A stretch of 61,753 bases of DNA, taken from positions 1 through 61,753 of the forward strand of contig CACBYP010000009.1 of NCBI GenBank assembly GCA_902543485.1, written 5' to 3'. The first letter of the stretch is position 1; each line of letters starts with the position of its first letter. The DNA is from an uncultured Pelagibacteraceae bacterium. Its GTDB lineage: Bacteria > Pseudomonadota > Alphaproteobacteria > Pelagibacterales > Pelagibacteraceae. Shown in pieces: positions 53,241-61,753 of the stretch. Below the pieces are notes generated by a model. The model made no database searches. It was given only the letters and a program-made list of their open reading frames with translations, and was not told the origin of the DNA. Both the position numbers and the translations under genes were made by a program.

Positions 53241-54134
53241 TTATTCTTTTTCTTCCTTAACAATCGTTCTTTGGCTAACTTTTAAAGAGACTAATACTGG
53301 GTTTGCAATATAAATAGATGAATAAGTTCCAAAAATTACTCCTAATATCATTGCTAATGAAAATCCTTTTAATATTTCTCCACCAAAAATAAATATAGAT
53401 AAAAGTGCCAGCAATGTAGTAACTGAAGTTATTATTGTTCTTGATAAAGTTTCATTTATTGAGATATTTGTTAGTTCAAATATTTTAACATCTGCATATT
53501 TACGCAAATTTTCTCTAACTCTATCGAATATTACAACTGTATCATTCATTGAATATCCAACTATTGTTAATACAGCTGCAACGATAGAAAGATTGATTTC
53601 TAAAGAAAATACAGAAAATACTCCTAATGTAATTATAACATCATGAAATAAAGCTAAAATAGCTCCAAGACTAAATTGCCACTCAAATCTAATCCAAATA
53701 TACAAAAGCATAGCTGCCAATGATAATGCTATCGCTATTACACCTGATCTCAAAAGTTCTGCACTAACTTTTGGACCAACATTTTCTACCCTTCTAAAAT
53801 CAACCGTACCTATAGAATTTGATAGTTTTGTTTTTATCTCTTCTATAAACTTTGGGTCATTTGAATTTTGCTTTTCAAATTTTACTACAAAATCTGTTTC
53901 ATTGCCAAAATTTTTCACTGAAACATCACCAAGATTCATTTGATTAAAACTATCTCTTATTTTTGTAATATTAGCAGAAGATTTATCAGTCCTTAATTCT
54001 ATTAAAGTACCTCCTTTAAAATCGACACCAAAATTCAATCCTTTAAAAACTAAGAAAACTAAGGAAGCAATAATTAAGATTCCTGAAAGTATATTAAAAC
54101 TTTTATAAAACTTATTAAAATAAATTGTTTTCAT
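53241..54134 (-). CDS. secF: Protein translocase subunit SecF
   Basis: 297 residues, six helices with a periplasmic domain. The N-terminal GLNFGVDFKGGTLIELR (about 30-46), the mid VGPKVSAELLRSGVIAIALS, and the C-terminal VGYSMNDTVVIFDRVRENLRK and SINETLSRTIITS are the SecF motifs. With SecD and YajC it uses the proton gradient to help pull proteins through SecYEG. The start overlaps the secD stop by one base; its own stop directly abuts the convergent PuuD-like gene. Confidence 0.96.
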   Translation of the reverse strand: MKTIYFNKFYKSFNILSGILIIASLVFLVFKGLNFGVDFKGGTLIELRTDKSSANITKIRDSFNQMNLGDVSVKNFGNETDFVVKFEKQNSNDPKFIEEIKTKLSNSIGTVDFRRVENVGPKVSAELLRSGVIAIALSLAAMLLYIWIRFEWQFSLGAILALFHDVIITLGVFSVFSLEINLSIVAAVLTIVGYSMNDTVVIFDRVRENLRKYADVKIFELTNISINETLSRTIITSVTTLLALLSIFIFGGEILKGFSLAMILGVIFGTYSSIYIANPVLVSLKVSQRTIVKEEKE

Positions 54135-55687
54135 TATATTAGTTTTTCCTTGTGTTTATTTTTGATGACATAATAAGCAGTAATCAAACGAGCAATGAAA
54201 TAAACAGAAAATAATGTTGTGAGTATTCCAATTCCTAAAGTTATGGAAAATCCTTTTATAGGTCCAGATCCCATGAAGAAAAGAATTACTGCAGCAATTA
54301 AAGTTGTGATATTAGCATCTAAAATTGTAGTTCTTGATTTTGTGTAACCAGAATCAAATGCTATAATTGAATTATTTTCATTTTTTAATTCTTCTTTAAT
54401 TCTCTCAAAGATTAATACATTTGCATCAACAGCCATACCAACTGTTAATATAATTCCTGCAATACCAGGTAATGTAAGAGTAGCTTCAAATAAAGTTAGA
54501 ATTCCAACTAATAAAAATAAATTAGATATTAAGGCTAAGTTAGCAATTAATCCAAAAAACCTATATTTATAAAACATAAAAGCTACAACTAAGATAAATC
54601 CTATAATCAATGACATAATTCCTGCATTAATTGAGTCTTTTCCAAGGTCAGGACCTACAGTTCTTTCCTCAATAATATTAAGTGGCGCAGGTAAAGCTCC
54701 AGATCTTAATAATAAAGCTAAATCTGTTGCTGATTGAAATGTAAAGTCTCCAGAAATTTGACCATTTCCACCTACTATTGGCTCTTGAACTGTTGGTGAA
54801 CTAATTATTTTACCATCTAAAATAATCGCCAAACTTTTACCAACTCCTGATGAAGTGGCTTTACCAAATTTTCTTGCTCCAACTCTATCTAATGAGAATG
54901 AAACAACTGTTTGATTGGTTTGATTATTCATTGTGGGTTTAGCATCAACTAAATTATCACCACTTATTATAATTCTCTTACTTACAATAGCTTCTCTGTC
55001 ACCACTTTCATATTGGAGTAACTCTGTTCCAAAGGATTGCTCTTGATTAGTAGCAACAAATTGAAAAGTTAAGTTTGCAGTTTTTCCTAACAATGATTTA
55101 ATTCTTCCTGGATCGTCGAGGCCAGGTAATTCTACCAATATTCTATCATTTCCTCTTTTAAGAATATTAGGTTCATTAGTGCCAACTTCATCAACTCTTC
55201 TTCTAACAGTTTCAATTGCTTGATCTAAAGACGAATTTTTTAATAACACCAGTCCGTAATCAGAATAAGTTAATTTGAATGAGTTATCCTCATTTTCAAT
55301 ATCAAATTCATGTGATTTAAATTGCTGAAAATATGTATTAATCTCACTCTTATCATCATCTAGAAGTGATAATACTTCTTCTTTTTTAATAATATTTACA
55401 TCAAAAAATATTGATTGGTCTTTGATTGAGAAATTTCTAATTTTAATATTTTTATCTTTAAAAAATTTTTTTAACTCCAAAACTTTACTTTGAAGTCTTT
55501 GGACAATTACAGGATTATTATCAATTTCTAATAATAAATAAGAACCACCTTGTAGATCTAGTCCTAATTTTATATTTTTGGAGAAAAATTCATCGTCAAC
55601 TTTTGTAAAGTTTGAAATAGTAAAATAGGAAATTATAAGTGTAAAAATTAAAACACTAAAAACTCTTAATTTAGAAAAATATAACAC
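54134..55687 (-). CDS. secD: Protein translocase subunit SecD
   Basis: 517 residues. One N-terminal helix, KLGLDLQGGSYLLLEID (about 40), a large periplasmic region with ETVRRRVDEVGTNEP and ILVELPGLDDPGRIKSLLGKTANL, then five C-terminal helices with GMAVDANVLIFERIKEEL and the conserved aspartate. It lies between yajC and secF, the usual order. Confidence 0.96.
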   Translation of the reverse strand: MLYFSKLRVFSVLIFTLIISYFTISNFTKVDDEFFSKNIKLGLDLQGGSYLLLEIDNNPVIVQRLQSKVLELKKFFKDKNIKIRNFSIKDQSIFFDVNIIKKEEVLSLLDDDKSEINTYFQQFKSHEFDIENEDNSFKLTYSDYGLVLLKNSSLDQAIETVRRRVDEVGTNEPNILKRGNDRILVELPGLDDPGRIKSLLGKTANLTFQFVATNQEQSFGTELLQYESGDREAIVSKRIIISGDNLVDAKPTMNNQTNQTVVSFSLDRVGARKFGKATSSGVGKSLAIILDGKIISSPTVQEPIVGGNGQISGDFTFQSATDLALLLRSGALPAPLNIIEERTVGPDLGKDSINAGIMSLIIGFILVVAFMFYKYRFFGLIANLALISNLFLLVGILTLFEATLTLPGIAGIILTVGMAVDANVLIFERIKEELKNENNSIIAFDSGYTKSRTTILDANITTLIAAVILFFMGSGPIKGFSITLGIGILTTLFSVYFIARLITAYYVIKNKHKEKLI

Positions 55688-55699
55688 TTTAAGAAGTTA

Positions 55700-55984
55700 T
55701 TATTTTTTTGGTTCAGCTTTAGTAACTAGTCCTTGTATTCCTGTAGCTCGAACAATTTCAACTTTAACATTATCAGCTATCATAACTTCTACTTTTTCAT
55801 TATCGATAACTCGTTCTACAGTACCAACGATACCACCAGAAGTAATAACCTTATCTCCACGCTTTAAAGCTTCAACCATAGCCTTATGTTCTTTAACTTT
55901 CTTTTGCTGGGGTCTAATTAAGAAAAAGTAAAATATTACAAATATTAAAATTAGGGGTATAAATTGTCCAATTCCTGCGTCCAT
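55700..55984 (-). CDS. yajC: Preprotein translocase subunit YajC
   Basis: 94 residues: one N-terminal helix (FIPLILIFVIFYFFLIRPQQKK), the signature RPQQKKVKEHK, and the soluble GDKVITSGGIVGTVERV domain. It accompanies SecDF. In other Alphaproteobacteria surE and pcm often lie between serS and yajC; here only 57 bases separate serS from yajC. Confidence 0.95.
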   Translation of the reverse strand: MDAGIGQFIPLILIFVIFYFFLIRPQQKKVKEHKAMVEALKRGDKVITSGGIVGTVERVIDNEKVEVMIADNVKVEIVRATGIQGLVTKAEPKK

Positions 55985-56041
55985 GTTAAGTCCTTAAAAA
56001 GTTAACGATTATTTATACTATATACTTTTAGAAGACAACTC

Positions 56042-57301
56042 TTAATTGATACCTATTTTCTCCATATTGTTCATATATGGTCTTAGTTTTTCAGGAATAG
56101 TTATTGAACCATCCTCAGTTTGATAATTTTCTAATATCGCAATTAAAGTTCTACCAACGGCAAGTCCGCTCCCATTTAAAGTACCAACAAATTCATTTTC
56201 ATTATTATTATTTTTATATCTAGCTTTCATTCTTTTAGCCTGAAATGTTCCACATGAAGAACAGCTTGATATTTCTCTATATTTATTTTCAGATGGAAGC
56301 CAAACCTCTATGTCATAAGTTTTTTCTGCACTAAAACCCATATCACCAGTGCTTAAAATAATTTTTCTGTAAGGTAATTGTAAATCATCTAAAATTTTAG
56401 TTGCACAATTAGTCATTCTCTCTAGTTCTTCAATGCATTTATTATTTTCTACAATACTGACTAATTCAACTTTATAAAATTGATGTTGTCTAATCATGCC
56501 CTTTGTATCTTTACCATAACTTCCTGCTTCTTTTCTAAAACAAGGTGTTGATGCAACTAATCTCATTGGCAAAGATTTTAGATTTAATATCTGATTTTTA
56601 ACCATATTAGTTAAGATCACTTCAGCAGTAGGGATTAAAAACTTTCTATCATTTTTATCATCAAACTTAATTTCGAATTGATCATTTTCAAATTTGGGCA
56701 ATTGGCCAGTTCCAAACATAGTGTTGTCTGTAGCCATTAAAGGTGGAGAGATTTCAGTGTAGCCATTATTATTTACATGTGTATCAATCATAAAATTAGA
56801 AATTGCTCTTTCTAATGATGCTAATTTGTCTTTAACAAAAACAAATCTTGATCCAGTTGTTTTTGTTGCTAAATCAAAATCTAACATATTCAGTTTTTCA
56901 CCAATTTCATAATGAGATTTTGGTTTAAAACTCATTTCTTTAATTTTACCAGATTTTACAACCTCTTTATTACTATTTTCATCCTTACCTACAGGGACAT
57001 CATTCAATGGTAAATTAGGAATATTACTTAATATCTGATCAAGTTGGTCTTTAACATTTTTTTGATTTTTACTTAAATCATCTATTTTATTTGAAATTTC
57101 TTTTGACTTTTCAAAAAGGGTTTCATCTTTAGATTTAGAAATAGATTTTTTTTCCATTTCTAATTTTTCTTTTTCTTGAATTAATTTTCTATTTTCTTCA
57201 TCAAGATTTAATATTTGGTCAAAGTCTACATCAACGTTTCGATTTTTAATTGTATTTTTAAAATTATCGATATCTTTTCTAATATCCTTAATATTGTGCA
57301 T
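56042..57301 (-). CDS. serS: Seryl-tRNA synthetase
   Basis: Class II synthetase, 419 residues. An N-terminal antiparallel coiled coil (about 30-100, lysine/glutamate-rich) binds the long variable arm of tRNA-Ser. Motif 2 is PCFRKEAGSYGKDTKGMIRQ with HQFYKVELV, and motif 3 is GSGLAVGRTLIAILENYQ. Overlaps tatC by 14 bases. Confidence 0.96.
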   Translation of the reverse strand: MHNIKDIRKDIDNFKNTIKNRNVDVDFDQILNLDEENRKLIQEKEKLEMEKKSISKSKDETLFEKSKEISNKIDDLSKNQKNVKDQLDQILSNIPNLPLNDVPVGKDENSNKEVVKSGKIKEMSFKPKSHYEIGEKLNMLDFDLATKTTGSRFVFVKDKLASLERAISNFMIDTHVNNNGYTEISPPLMATDNTMFGTGQLPKFENDQFEIKFDDKNDRKFLIPTAEVILTNMVKNQILNLKSLPMRLVASTPCFRKEAGSYGKDTKGMIRQHQFYKVELVSIVENNKCIEELERMTNCATKILDDLQLPYRKIILSTGDMGFSAEKTYDIEVWLPSENKYREISSCSSCGTFQAKRMKARYKNNNNENEFVGTLNGSGLAVGRTLIAILENYQTEDGSITIPEKLRPYMNNMEKIGIN

Positions 57302-58061
57302 TTCTCTCTTGAGCTTTCTTTTCGATAATATTTACAGAAAAAATTGATAATTCATATAAAATTAACAAAGGTATTGCTAAACCTATTTGTGTAATTGGAT
57401 CTGGTGGAGTTAATATTGCAGCAGCAGCAAATATTATTACAACAAAATATTTTCTTCTTTCTCTTAAATAAGTTGAATTTACAACTCCTATTCTTGCAAG
57501 CAAACTTAATACAACTGGTAGCTGAAAACTTAATCCAAATGCAAAAATTAACTTCATCACAAGAGATAAGTATTCATTTACTTTAGCTTCTAATTGAATT
57601 GGTAAGCTAGTCCCAAGTCCTGCACTTTCAAATGATAAAAAGAATTTAAATGCTAGTGGCATAATTAGATAATAAACAAGCATACCTCCTAGTAAAAAAA
57701 GTATTGGTGTAATTACTAAGTAAGGCATAATTGCTTTCTTTTCATGGGTGTATAATCCTGGTGCAATAAATTTCCAAATTTGAATAAGGATATATGGACT
57801 GGTCACAAAGAAAGCAGCAAAAAAAGAAACTTTAAGATATGTTAAAAATGTTTCTTGAAGAGCGGTAAAGATTAATCTTCTATCAACATTATCATCCTTT
57901 ACAGCATTAGCGTAAGGTTCAACTAAAAATCCATATATGTATTCAGAAAAATAGTAACAAACTACAAATAATACTGCTAAGAAGATAAATGAATTTATTA
58001 GTCTTTGTCTTAATTCAGTAAGATGACTTATAAAACCTGTTTCTTTTTTTTTAGCTGTCAT
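57288..58061 (-). CDS. tatC: Sec-independent protein translocase TatC
   Basis: Twin-arginine signal receptor, about 257 residues with six helices. FISHLTELRQRLINSF near the N terminus holds the conserved glutamate, and FIAPGLYTHEKKAIMPYL and FAFGLSFQLPVVLSLLARIG are also TatC motifs. The ATG at 58061 (MTAKKKETGF) is preferred to the ATG five codons upstream, which would deepen the overlap with tatB. Overlaps tatB by 11 bases and serS by 14. Confidence 0.94.
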   Translation of the reverse strand: MTAKKKETGFISHLTELRQRLINSFIFLAVLFVVCYYFSEYIYGFLVEPYANAVKDDNVDRRLIFTALQETFLTYLKVSFFAAFFVTSPYILIQIWKFIAPGLYTHEKKAIMPYLVITPILFLLGGMLVYYLIMPLAFKFFLSFESAGLGTSLPIQLEAKVNEYLSLVMKLIFAFGLSFQLPVVLSLLARIGVVNSTYLRERRKYFVVIIFAAAAILTPPDPITQIGLAIPLLILYELSIFSVNIIEKKAQERNAQY

Positions 58062-58287
58062 CTTTAGATTTATCATCTTTCATGATTTCAGTATTTTTTT
58101 TTAATTCTTCTTTAATAGAAACATCTGTTATTTCTGTAACTTGATTTTGAACATCCGAAAAATATCTTTTGGCTGAACCTATCCATGATCCAACTTTTTT
58201 TAACATTACAGGAAAGTCTTTTGGTCCTACAACTATTATTGCAATAGATACTATTATTAATATTTCAAACCAGCCGATCTGTGGCAT
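58051..58287 (-). CDS. tatB: Sec-independent protein translocase TatB
   Basis: 78 residues. One N-terminal helix with the family pattern MPQIGWFEILIIVSIAIIVVGPKDFP, then an amphipathic helix (VMLKKVGSWIGSAKRYF), and an acidic/lysine tail. The VGPKxLP-like motif separates it from TatA. A 3-base gap follows tatA. Confidence 0.93.
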   Translation of the reverse strand: MPQIGWFEILIIVSIAIIVVGPKDFPVMLKKVGSWIGSAKRYFSDVQNQVTEITDVSIKEELKKNTEIMKDDKSKDDS

Positions 58288-58290
58288 TGA

Positions 58291-58488
58291 TTACTCTTTT
58301 TTGTCTGAGTCTTGATTTTCAGATATATTTTTTGGTTGGCTATCGTCTGTAGCATCTGTAGCCATACCTTTTTTAAAACTTTTAATTCCTTTAGCAACAT
58401 CACCCATAAGACTAGAGATTTTACCTCTACCAAAAAGTAATACTACTAAAATTACTACAATTGCAATTTGCCAAAATCCTATACTCAT
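58291..58488 (-). CDS. tatA: Sec-independent protein translocase TatA
   Basis: 65 residues. N-terminal helix [22 protein letters not shown], then the amphipathic [16 protein letters not shown] with the conserved FGxGK and F-K-K-G motifs. It forms the translocation pore. First gene of tatABC, 42 bases after scpB on the same strand. Confidence 0.94.
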   Translation of the reverse strand: MSIGFWQIAIVVILVVLLFGRGKISSLMGDVAKGIKSFKKGMATDATDDSQPKNISENQDSDKKE

Positions 58489-58530
58489 AATTACTTATAA
58501 CCTTATAATTTTAGTTTTAAAACTATTTTT

Positions 58531-59223
58531 TTATTTATCGTTATCGGTATTAAGAGTGCTATTAAGCATCTCATCTATATCGGAGTATATATTTTCCTTT
58601 TTATCCTCTTGTTTTTCTTTATAGAATTTGCCTGTTCCAAATATAGATGCATCTACACTAGATGTATCAATAAGACCTGCGGTTCCTAATTCATCAACGG
58701 TTGGAAGATCTGACAATTTTTGGAGATTGAAATGACTTAAAAAGTCATCTGTTGTTCCATATTGAATAGGTTTACCAGGGGCATCTTTTCGACCTTGAGG
58801 TCTAACCCAGTTCAATTCCATCAATATCTCAAGTGTATTATTTCCGAACGCAACTCCACGAATTTCTTCTATTTCAGCTCTAGTGACTGGTTGATGATAA
58901 ACAATAATTGCAAGTGTTTCTATCGCGGCTTTTGATAATTTTTTTTCAACAGTTTTTTGTTGAGACATTAATGAGGATAAATTTGGTGAAGTTCTAAAAG
59001 ACCATTTATTGGATATACAGACTAAATTTATTCCACGATCAGAATAAAAATTCTGAAGTTTTAGTAAAGATTTTTCAACATCTGTCTTTTTTGAAATTTT
59101 ATTTTCAATAGTTTCAATATTTAAAGGCTCTGCAGCTGCAAAAACAATAGCTTCTATTTCTTTATCAACATCACTTAATTTAGATGGAAATGATACAACA
59201 TTATTTTTTTTTAATTTATTCAT
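58531..59223 (-). CDS. scpB: Segregation and condensation protein B
   Basis: 230 residues, two winged-helix domains: DKEIEAIVFAAAEPLNIETIENK at the start, and KAAIETLAIIVYHQPVTRAEIEEIRG (about 97-122), the diagnostic ScpB segment. It bridges SMC-ScpA. The C-terminal extension is acidic. Overlaps scpA by one base. Confidence 0.95.
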   Translation of the reverse strand: MNKLKKNNVVSFPSKLSDVDKEIEAIVFAAAEPLNIETIENKISKKTDVEKSLLKLQNFYSDRGINLVCISNKWSFRTSPNLSSLMSQQKTVEKKLSKAAIETLAIIVYHQPVTRAEIEEIRGVAFGNNTLEILMELNWVRPQGRKDAPGKPIQYGTTDDFLSHFNLQKLSDLPTVDELGTAGLIDTSSVDASIFGTGKFYKEKQEDKKENIYSDIDEMLNSTLNTDNDK

Positions 59224-59954
59224 TAGATTTTTTTAATATATATGTCCTCAAATAAATTATTTTGTTTAATAGATATATTACCTTCTTTTGCAAGCTCTAA
59301 AGATCCAGCAAAAATTCCTGCATTACCAGTCTTACTTAAAGTTTTAGAGTTTCTAAAATTTTTTGGTATTAGTTCAGTCATATTTTTCCAATCATTTAAA
59401 TTATTGTAAAACTCTTTTATAACTTTAATACCTTCTTCAGTAGTAAATACTGGAAGTTTCGGAATATTCATTCTCTGAAAATCTTTTGTCATTACGATAT
59501 TTGAATACGTTTTTAATAATTCAAATAATGTTAATGAATATTGAGAATTATAAATTGATCTCATTCCACTTTTTGAACCTCTCATAAAAATATCTTTGCC
59601 TAATCTTTTTCTGCTCAACATCTGAGAAGACAATAATCTTATTAATTCTAGTTTTTTAAGTTGGAGCTTTAATTTCTCTGCTACTTCAAGAGCTTTAAAT
59701 TCCTCTTCTTCTGTTTCTGGTAATAGTAGTTTAGATTTAAGATAAGTTAACCAAGTAGCCATAAGCAAATATTCTGAGGCCAATTCTAAATTTAAATTTT
59801 CAGTTTTTGTTATAAAATCATGAAATTGATCTGCTAATTTAGTGATTGATATATTTTCCAAATCAACTTTTTGTGATTTTGCTAAATCTAAAAGTATTTC
59901 TAATGATCCAGAGTAATTACTAAGATCAACATTAAATTCTAAAGAATCACTCAT
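59223..59954 (-). CDS. scpA: Segregation and condensation protein A
   Basis: 243-residue kleisin: FNVDLSNYSGSLEILLDLAKSQKVDL near the start and LATWLTYLKSKLLLPE around 66-81 are conserved, the C terminus holding a degenerate winged helix (GNAGIFAGSLELAKEGNISIKQNNLFEDIYI). Links SMC heads in chromosome segregation. Follows nagZ in the argS-x-nagZ-scpA-scpB-tatABC order. Confidence 0.94.
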   Translation of the reverse strand: MSDSLEFNVDLSNYSGSLEILLDLAKSQKVDLENISITKLADQFHDFITKTENLNLELASEYLLMATWLTYLKSKLLLPETEEEEFKALEVAEKLKLQLKKLELIRLLSSQMLSRKRLGKDIFMRGSKSGMRSIYNSQYSLTLFELLKTYSNIVMTKDFQRMNIPKLPVFTTEEGIKVIKEFYNNLNDWKNMTELIPKNFRNSKTLSKTGNAGIFAGSLELAKEGNISIKQNNLFEDIYIKKI

Positions 59955-59964
59955 GGTTTTAAAT

Positions 59965-60915
59965 TTAACTTATTATTTGAATTAATTTAGAAGTTTTTTT
60001 TACAATAAAATCATCGATATAAGGTGAATTTTGACCTACTACATTCATTTCGCTCATTTTTCCATTGCAATGAAGCACCAAATTACAACCTGCAAGAAAA
60101 GATTTAATAACGTTATTTTTTAAATTTCCTTTAAGAGCACCCATAGAAATATCATCTGACATTAATATTCCTTTGAATGATATTTCTTTTCTAATCATTT
60201 TTATGATTTGTTTAGAATGTGAAACGTTATTTATCGGATCAAGTTTCTTAAATAACAAGTGACCGGTCATACCTAAAACAGATTTTTTTTTGGTAAATGG
60301 AAAAAAATCATATTTTTTAAGATACTTTAGATCTTTGTCTATAACTGGTAATTTATAATGACTATCAACTTTAGCTAAACCATGACCTGGAAGATGTTTA
60401 ATTACTGTACCAACCCTATTTTCGTGAAATTTTTCGATAGATATATCGCCAATTTTAGACAGAGTTTTTTTATCATTTGAATAGGATCGATCACCTATAA
60501 TTTTATGAGACTTATTTCGTCTTAAATCCAATACGGGAACTGTATTAATATTAATACCAATAAGTCTTAACAAATAGGATATTTGCTTAACATAAACATT
60601 GAAATAAATATCAAATTTTTTTCTATCTTTTGAATATAAATCACCAAAATATTTTGCACTAAAAATGGAATTATCTATGAATTTTCTTAATCTACTTACT
60701 CTTCCACCTTCTTCATCAATTAGAATTGGATAATTAGAGTTTTTAAATATTTTTTTAATCGAACCAGTTAATTTTTGAACTTGATGGATTGATTTTATAT
60801 TTCTTGAAAAAAGGATTATTCCCCATGGCTTATATTTTTTTAAAAAACTTACTTCACTTTTTTTTAAATTATGTCCACTAATGCCACATATAAAAGCTCT
60901 AGTTTTTTTAATCAT
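59965..60915 (-). CDS. nagZ: Beta-N-acetylhexosaminidase NagZ
   Basis: Glycoside hydrolase family 3 enzyme of peptidoglycan recycling, 316 residues. Motifs: DEEGGRVSRLR (66-76), the His/Asp loop KHLPGHGLAKVDSHYKLP with the catalytic histidine, and the nucleophile region MSDDISMGAL. It pairs functionally with MltB and the Dac enzyme elsewhere in the window. It overlaps the small membrane gene upstream by 8 bases. Confidence 0.93.
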   Translation of the reverse strand: MIKKTRAFICGISGHNLKKSEVSFLKKYKPWGIILFSRNIKSIHQVQKLTGSIKKIFKNSNYPILIDEEGGRVSRLRKFIDNSIFSAKYFGDLYSKDRKKFDIYFNVYVKQISYLLRLIGININTVPVLDLRRNKSHKIIGDRSYSNDKKTLSKIGDISIEKFHENRVGTVIKHLPGHGLAKVDSHYKLPVIDKDLKYLKKYDFFPFTKKKSVLGMTGHLLFKKLDPINNVSHSKQIIKMIRKEISFKGILMSDDISMGALKGNLKNNVIKSFLAGCNLVLHCNGKMSEMNVVGQNSPYIDDFIVKKTSKLIQIIS

Positions 60916-61165
60916 TATATAACAATTCCCAAAAAGAATATTTTTTTGTGTTTTTATTTTTGTATTCTACATATTCAATAATGTTGTCCGTGTCATTTTT
61001 AAGAATAAATAGATTATTTTCGTTAGATGATATTTTTTCATCAATACTTGAAACTGCTCTATATGATTTCTTGTAATTATCGTCTGAAAAATAATATCTT
61101 AGAGTAAAAAATAGAAAGAAAAATATAATTATTAAATAAAATAGATATTTGAGCTCTTTTAGCAT
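60908..61165 (-). CDS. Small single-helix membrane protein in the SPOR-gene slot
   Basis: 85 residues: a hydrophobic helix at about 6-23 (YLFYLIIIFFFLFFTLRYYF) and then a short charged segment ending FWELLYND. I recognise no domain. In most Alphaproteobacteria a large SPOR-domain protein lies between argS and nagZ. This may be its N-terminal remnant (one membrane anchor without the SPOR domain) or a replacement. It overlaps argS by one base and nagZ by 8. Confidence 0.65.
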   Translation of the reverse strand: MLKELKYLFYLIIIFFFLFFTLRYYFSDDNYKKSYRAVSSIDEKISSNENNLFILKNDTDNIIEYVEYKNKNTKKYSFWELLYND

Positions 61166-61753
61166 TACATTTTTTCAGGTGTATCAACACCTATAATATC
61201 CATTCCAGTTTTAATTGTTTTTGCAATAGATTTTAAAAATATTAGTTTTTCTATATTTATTGTTTTATCATCATTGATAAATCTTTTTTCAACATCATCT
61301 TTTCCCATATTCCAATAGGAATGAAACTGAGATGATAACTCATATAAATATACAGGGATCCTATGAGGTTCTAGTTTTTTAGTGGAAATTTCTACACATT
61401 TAGGCCATTCAGATATTTTTTTAAAAATTTCAATTTCTTCATTATTAAATTGCATATTATTATTTTCATTATCAATCTTGTCATCAATATTTTTATTTAT
61501 ATTTCTAAATACTGATGAAATTCTAGCATAACAATATTGAACATAATAAAGTGGATTGTCTTTAGATTTTTCTTTTACTTTTGTAAAATCAAAATCTAAT
61601 TCAGCATCATTGCTTCTACTTAGCATAATAAATCTTGTTGCATCTTTTCCAACTTCAGAAATTAAATCTTCAACGGTAATGTAATCACCTTTTCTTTTAG
61701 ACATTTTAAAAGGTTTGCCATCTTTTATTAGCTTAACAAGTTGGCTTACTTTA
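61165..61753 (-). CDS. argS: Arginyl-tRNA synthetase, C-terminal part
   Basis: Cut by the right edge of the window; 195 residues are visible. The frame enters through VSQLVKLIKDGKPFK and the KMSKS loop KMSKRKGDYITVEDLI, then GKDATRFIMLSRSNDAELDFDF and PLYYVQYCYARISSV, and ends in a helical anticodon-binding DALR-type domain (YELSSQFHSYWN, IAKTIKTGMDIIGVDTPEKM). It heads the leftward operon that continues through nagZ and scpAB. Confidence 0.95.
   Translation of the reverse strand, partial: KVSQLVKLIKDGKPFKMSKRKGDYITVEDLISEVGKDATRFIMLSRSNDAELDFDFTKVKEKSKDNPLYYVQYCYARISSVFRNINKNIDDKIDNENNNMQFNNEEIEIFKKISEWPKCVEISTKKLEPHRIPVYLYELSSQFHSYWNMGKDDVEKRFINDDKTINIEKLIFLKSIAKTIKTGMDIIGVDTPEKM

Overview
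The window reads as chromosome of a streamlined, strongly AT-rich alphaproteobacterium, most likely SAR11 (Pelagibacterales). This is inferred from gene orders typical of Alphaproteobacteria (glyA-nrdR-ribD-ribE-ribBA-ribH-nusB-thiL; bamE/cytochrome-bc1 chaperone/rpmF-plsX-ihfA-merR; rlpA-dac-tmk-holB-metG-tatD; ssb-gyrA-coaD-ppi-tgt; yajC-secD-secF; argS-nagZ-scpA-scpB-tatABC-serS), from very AT-rich coding sequence, and from extreme compaction. Neighbouring genes often overlap by 1 to 20 bases, and almost every convergent gene pair meets with no space for a terminator. No database search was possible; names rest on motifs and synteny read by eye.

Layout. 1-2.3 kb: tail of an unknown gene, hemB, an Asp/Asn-hydroxylase-like protein and rpiB. 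2.3-8.6 kb: one-carbon and riboflavin operon ending in nusB and thiL. 8.6-10.7 kb: membrane H+-pyrophosphatase. 10.7-15 kb: envelope, ribosome and fatty-acid genes plus heme A synthase. 15-18.3 kb: leftward metY / alpha-beta hydrolase / methyltransferase operon. 18.4-23.7 kb: rplM-rpsI, argC, hom and two permeases. 23.7-26 kb: the one clearly accessory patch. It holds a 531-base gene-free gap, a short ogt-like gene, a GC-rich candidate structured RNA, a small membrane protein, a 13-7-13 inverted repeat and a tyrosine recombinase. 26-31 kb: glycosyltransferase, GIY-YIG protein, tRNA-Glu, glpX, SbmA/BacA-like transporter, NDUFS4-like subunit, tRNA-Pro, nhaA. 31.4-40.3 kb: glutathione peroxidase, then a long leftward operon for translation, replication and peptidoglycan. 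40.3-44.4 kb: tRNA-Ser, sdhE, recG, DUF502 protein, M48 protease, tRNA-Lys. 44.4-49.6 kb: tgt-ppi-coaD-gyrA-ssb, divergent from uvrA. 52.6-61.8 kb: PuuD-like membrane protein, Sec and Tat export, chromosome segregation (ScpAB), nagZ and the C-terminal part of argS.

How it works together. Most of the window is housekeeping: riboflavin synthesis, cell-wall turnover (Dac, MltB, RlpA-like, NagZ), protein export (SecDF-YajC, TatABC), DNA repair (UvrA, RecG, Ogt-like) and ion/energy balance (HppA, NhaA, CtaA). The points most worth following are the recombinase neighbourhood (23663-25969) with its candidate RNA and lox-like repeat, a Tgt enzyme that has lost three of its four zinc ligands while queA is missing from its usual place, an NrdR zinc ribbon with a CxC instead of CxxC, and a RibBA whose GTP cyclohydrolase II half has lost its catalytic motifs.
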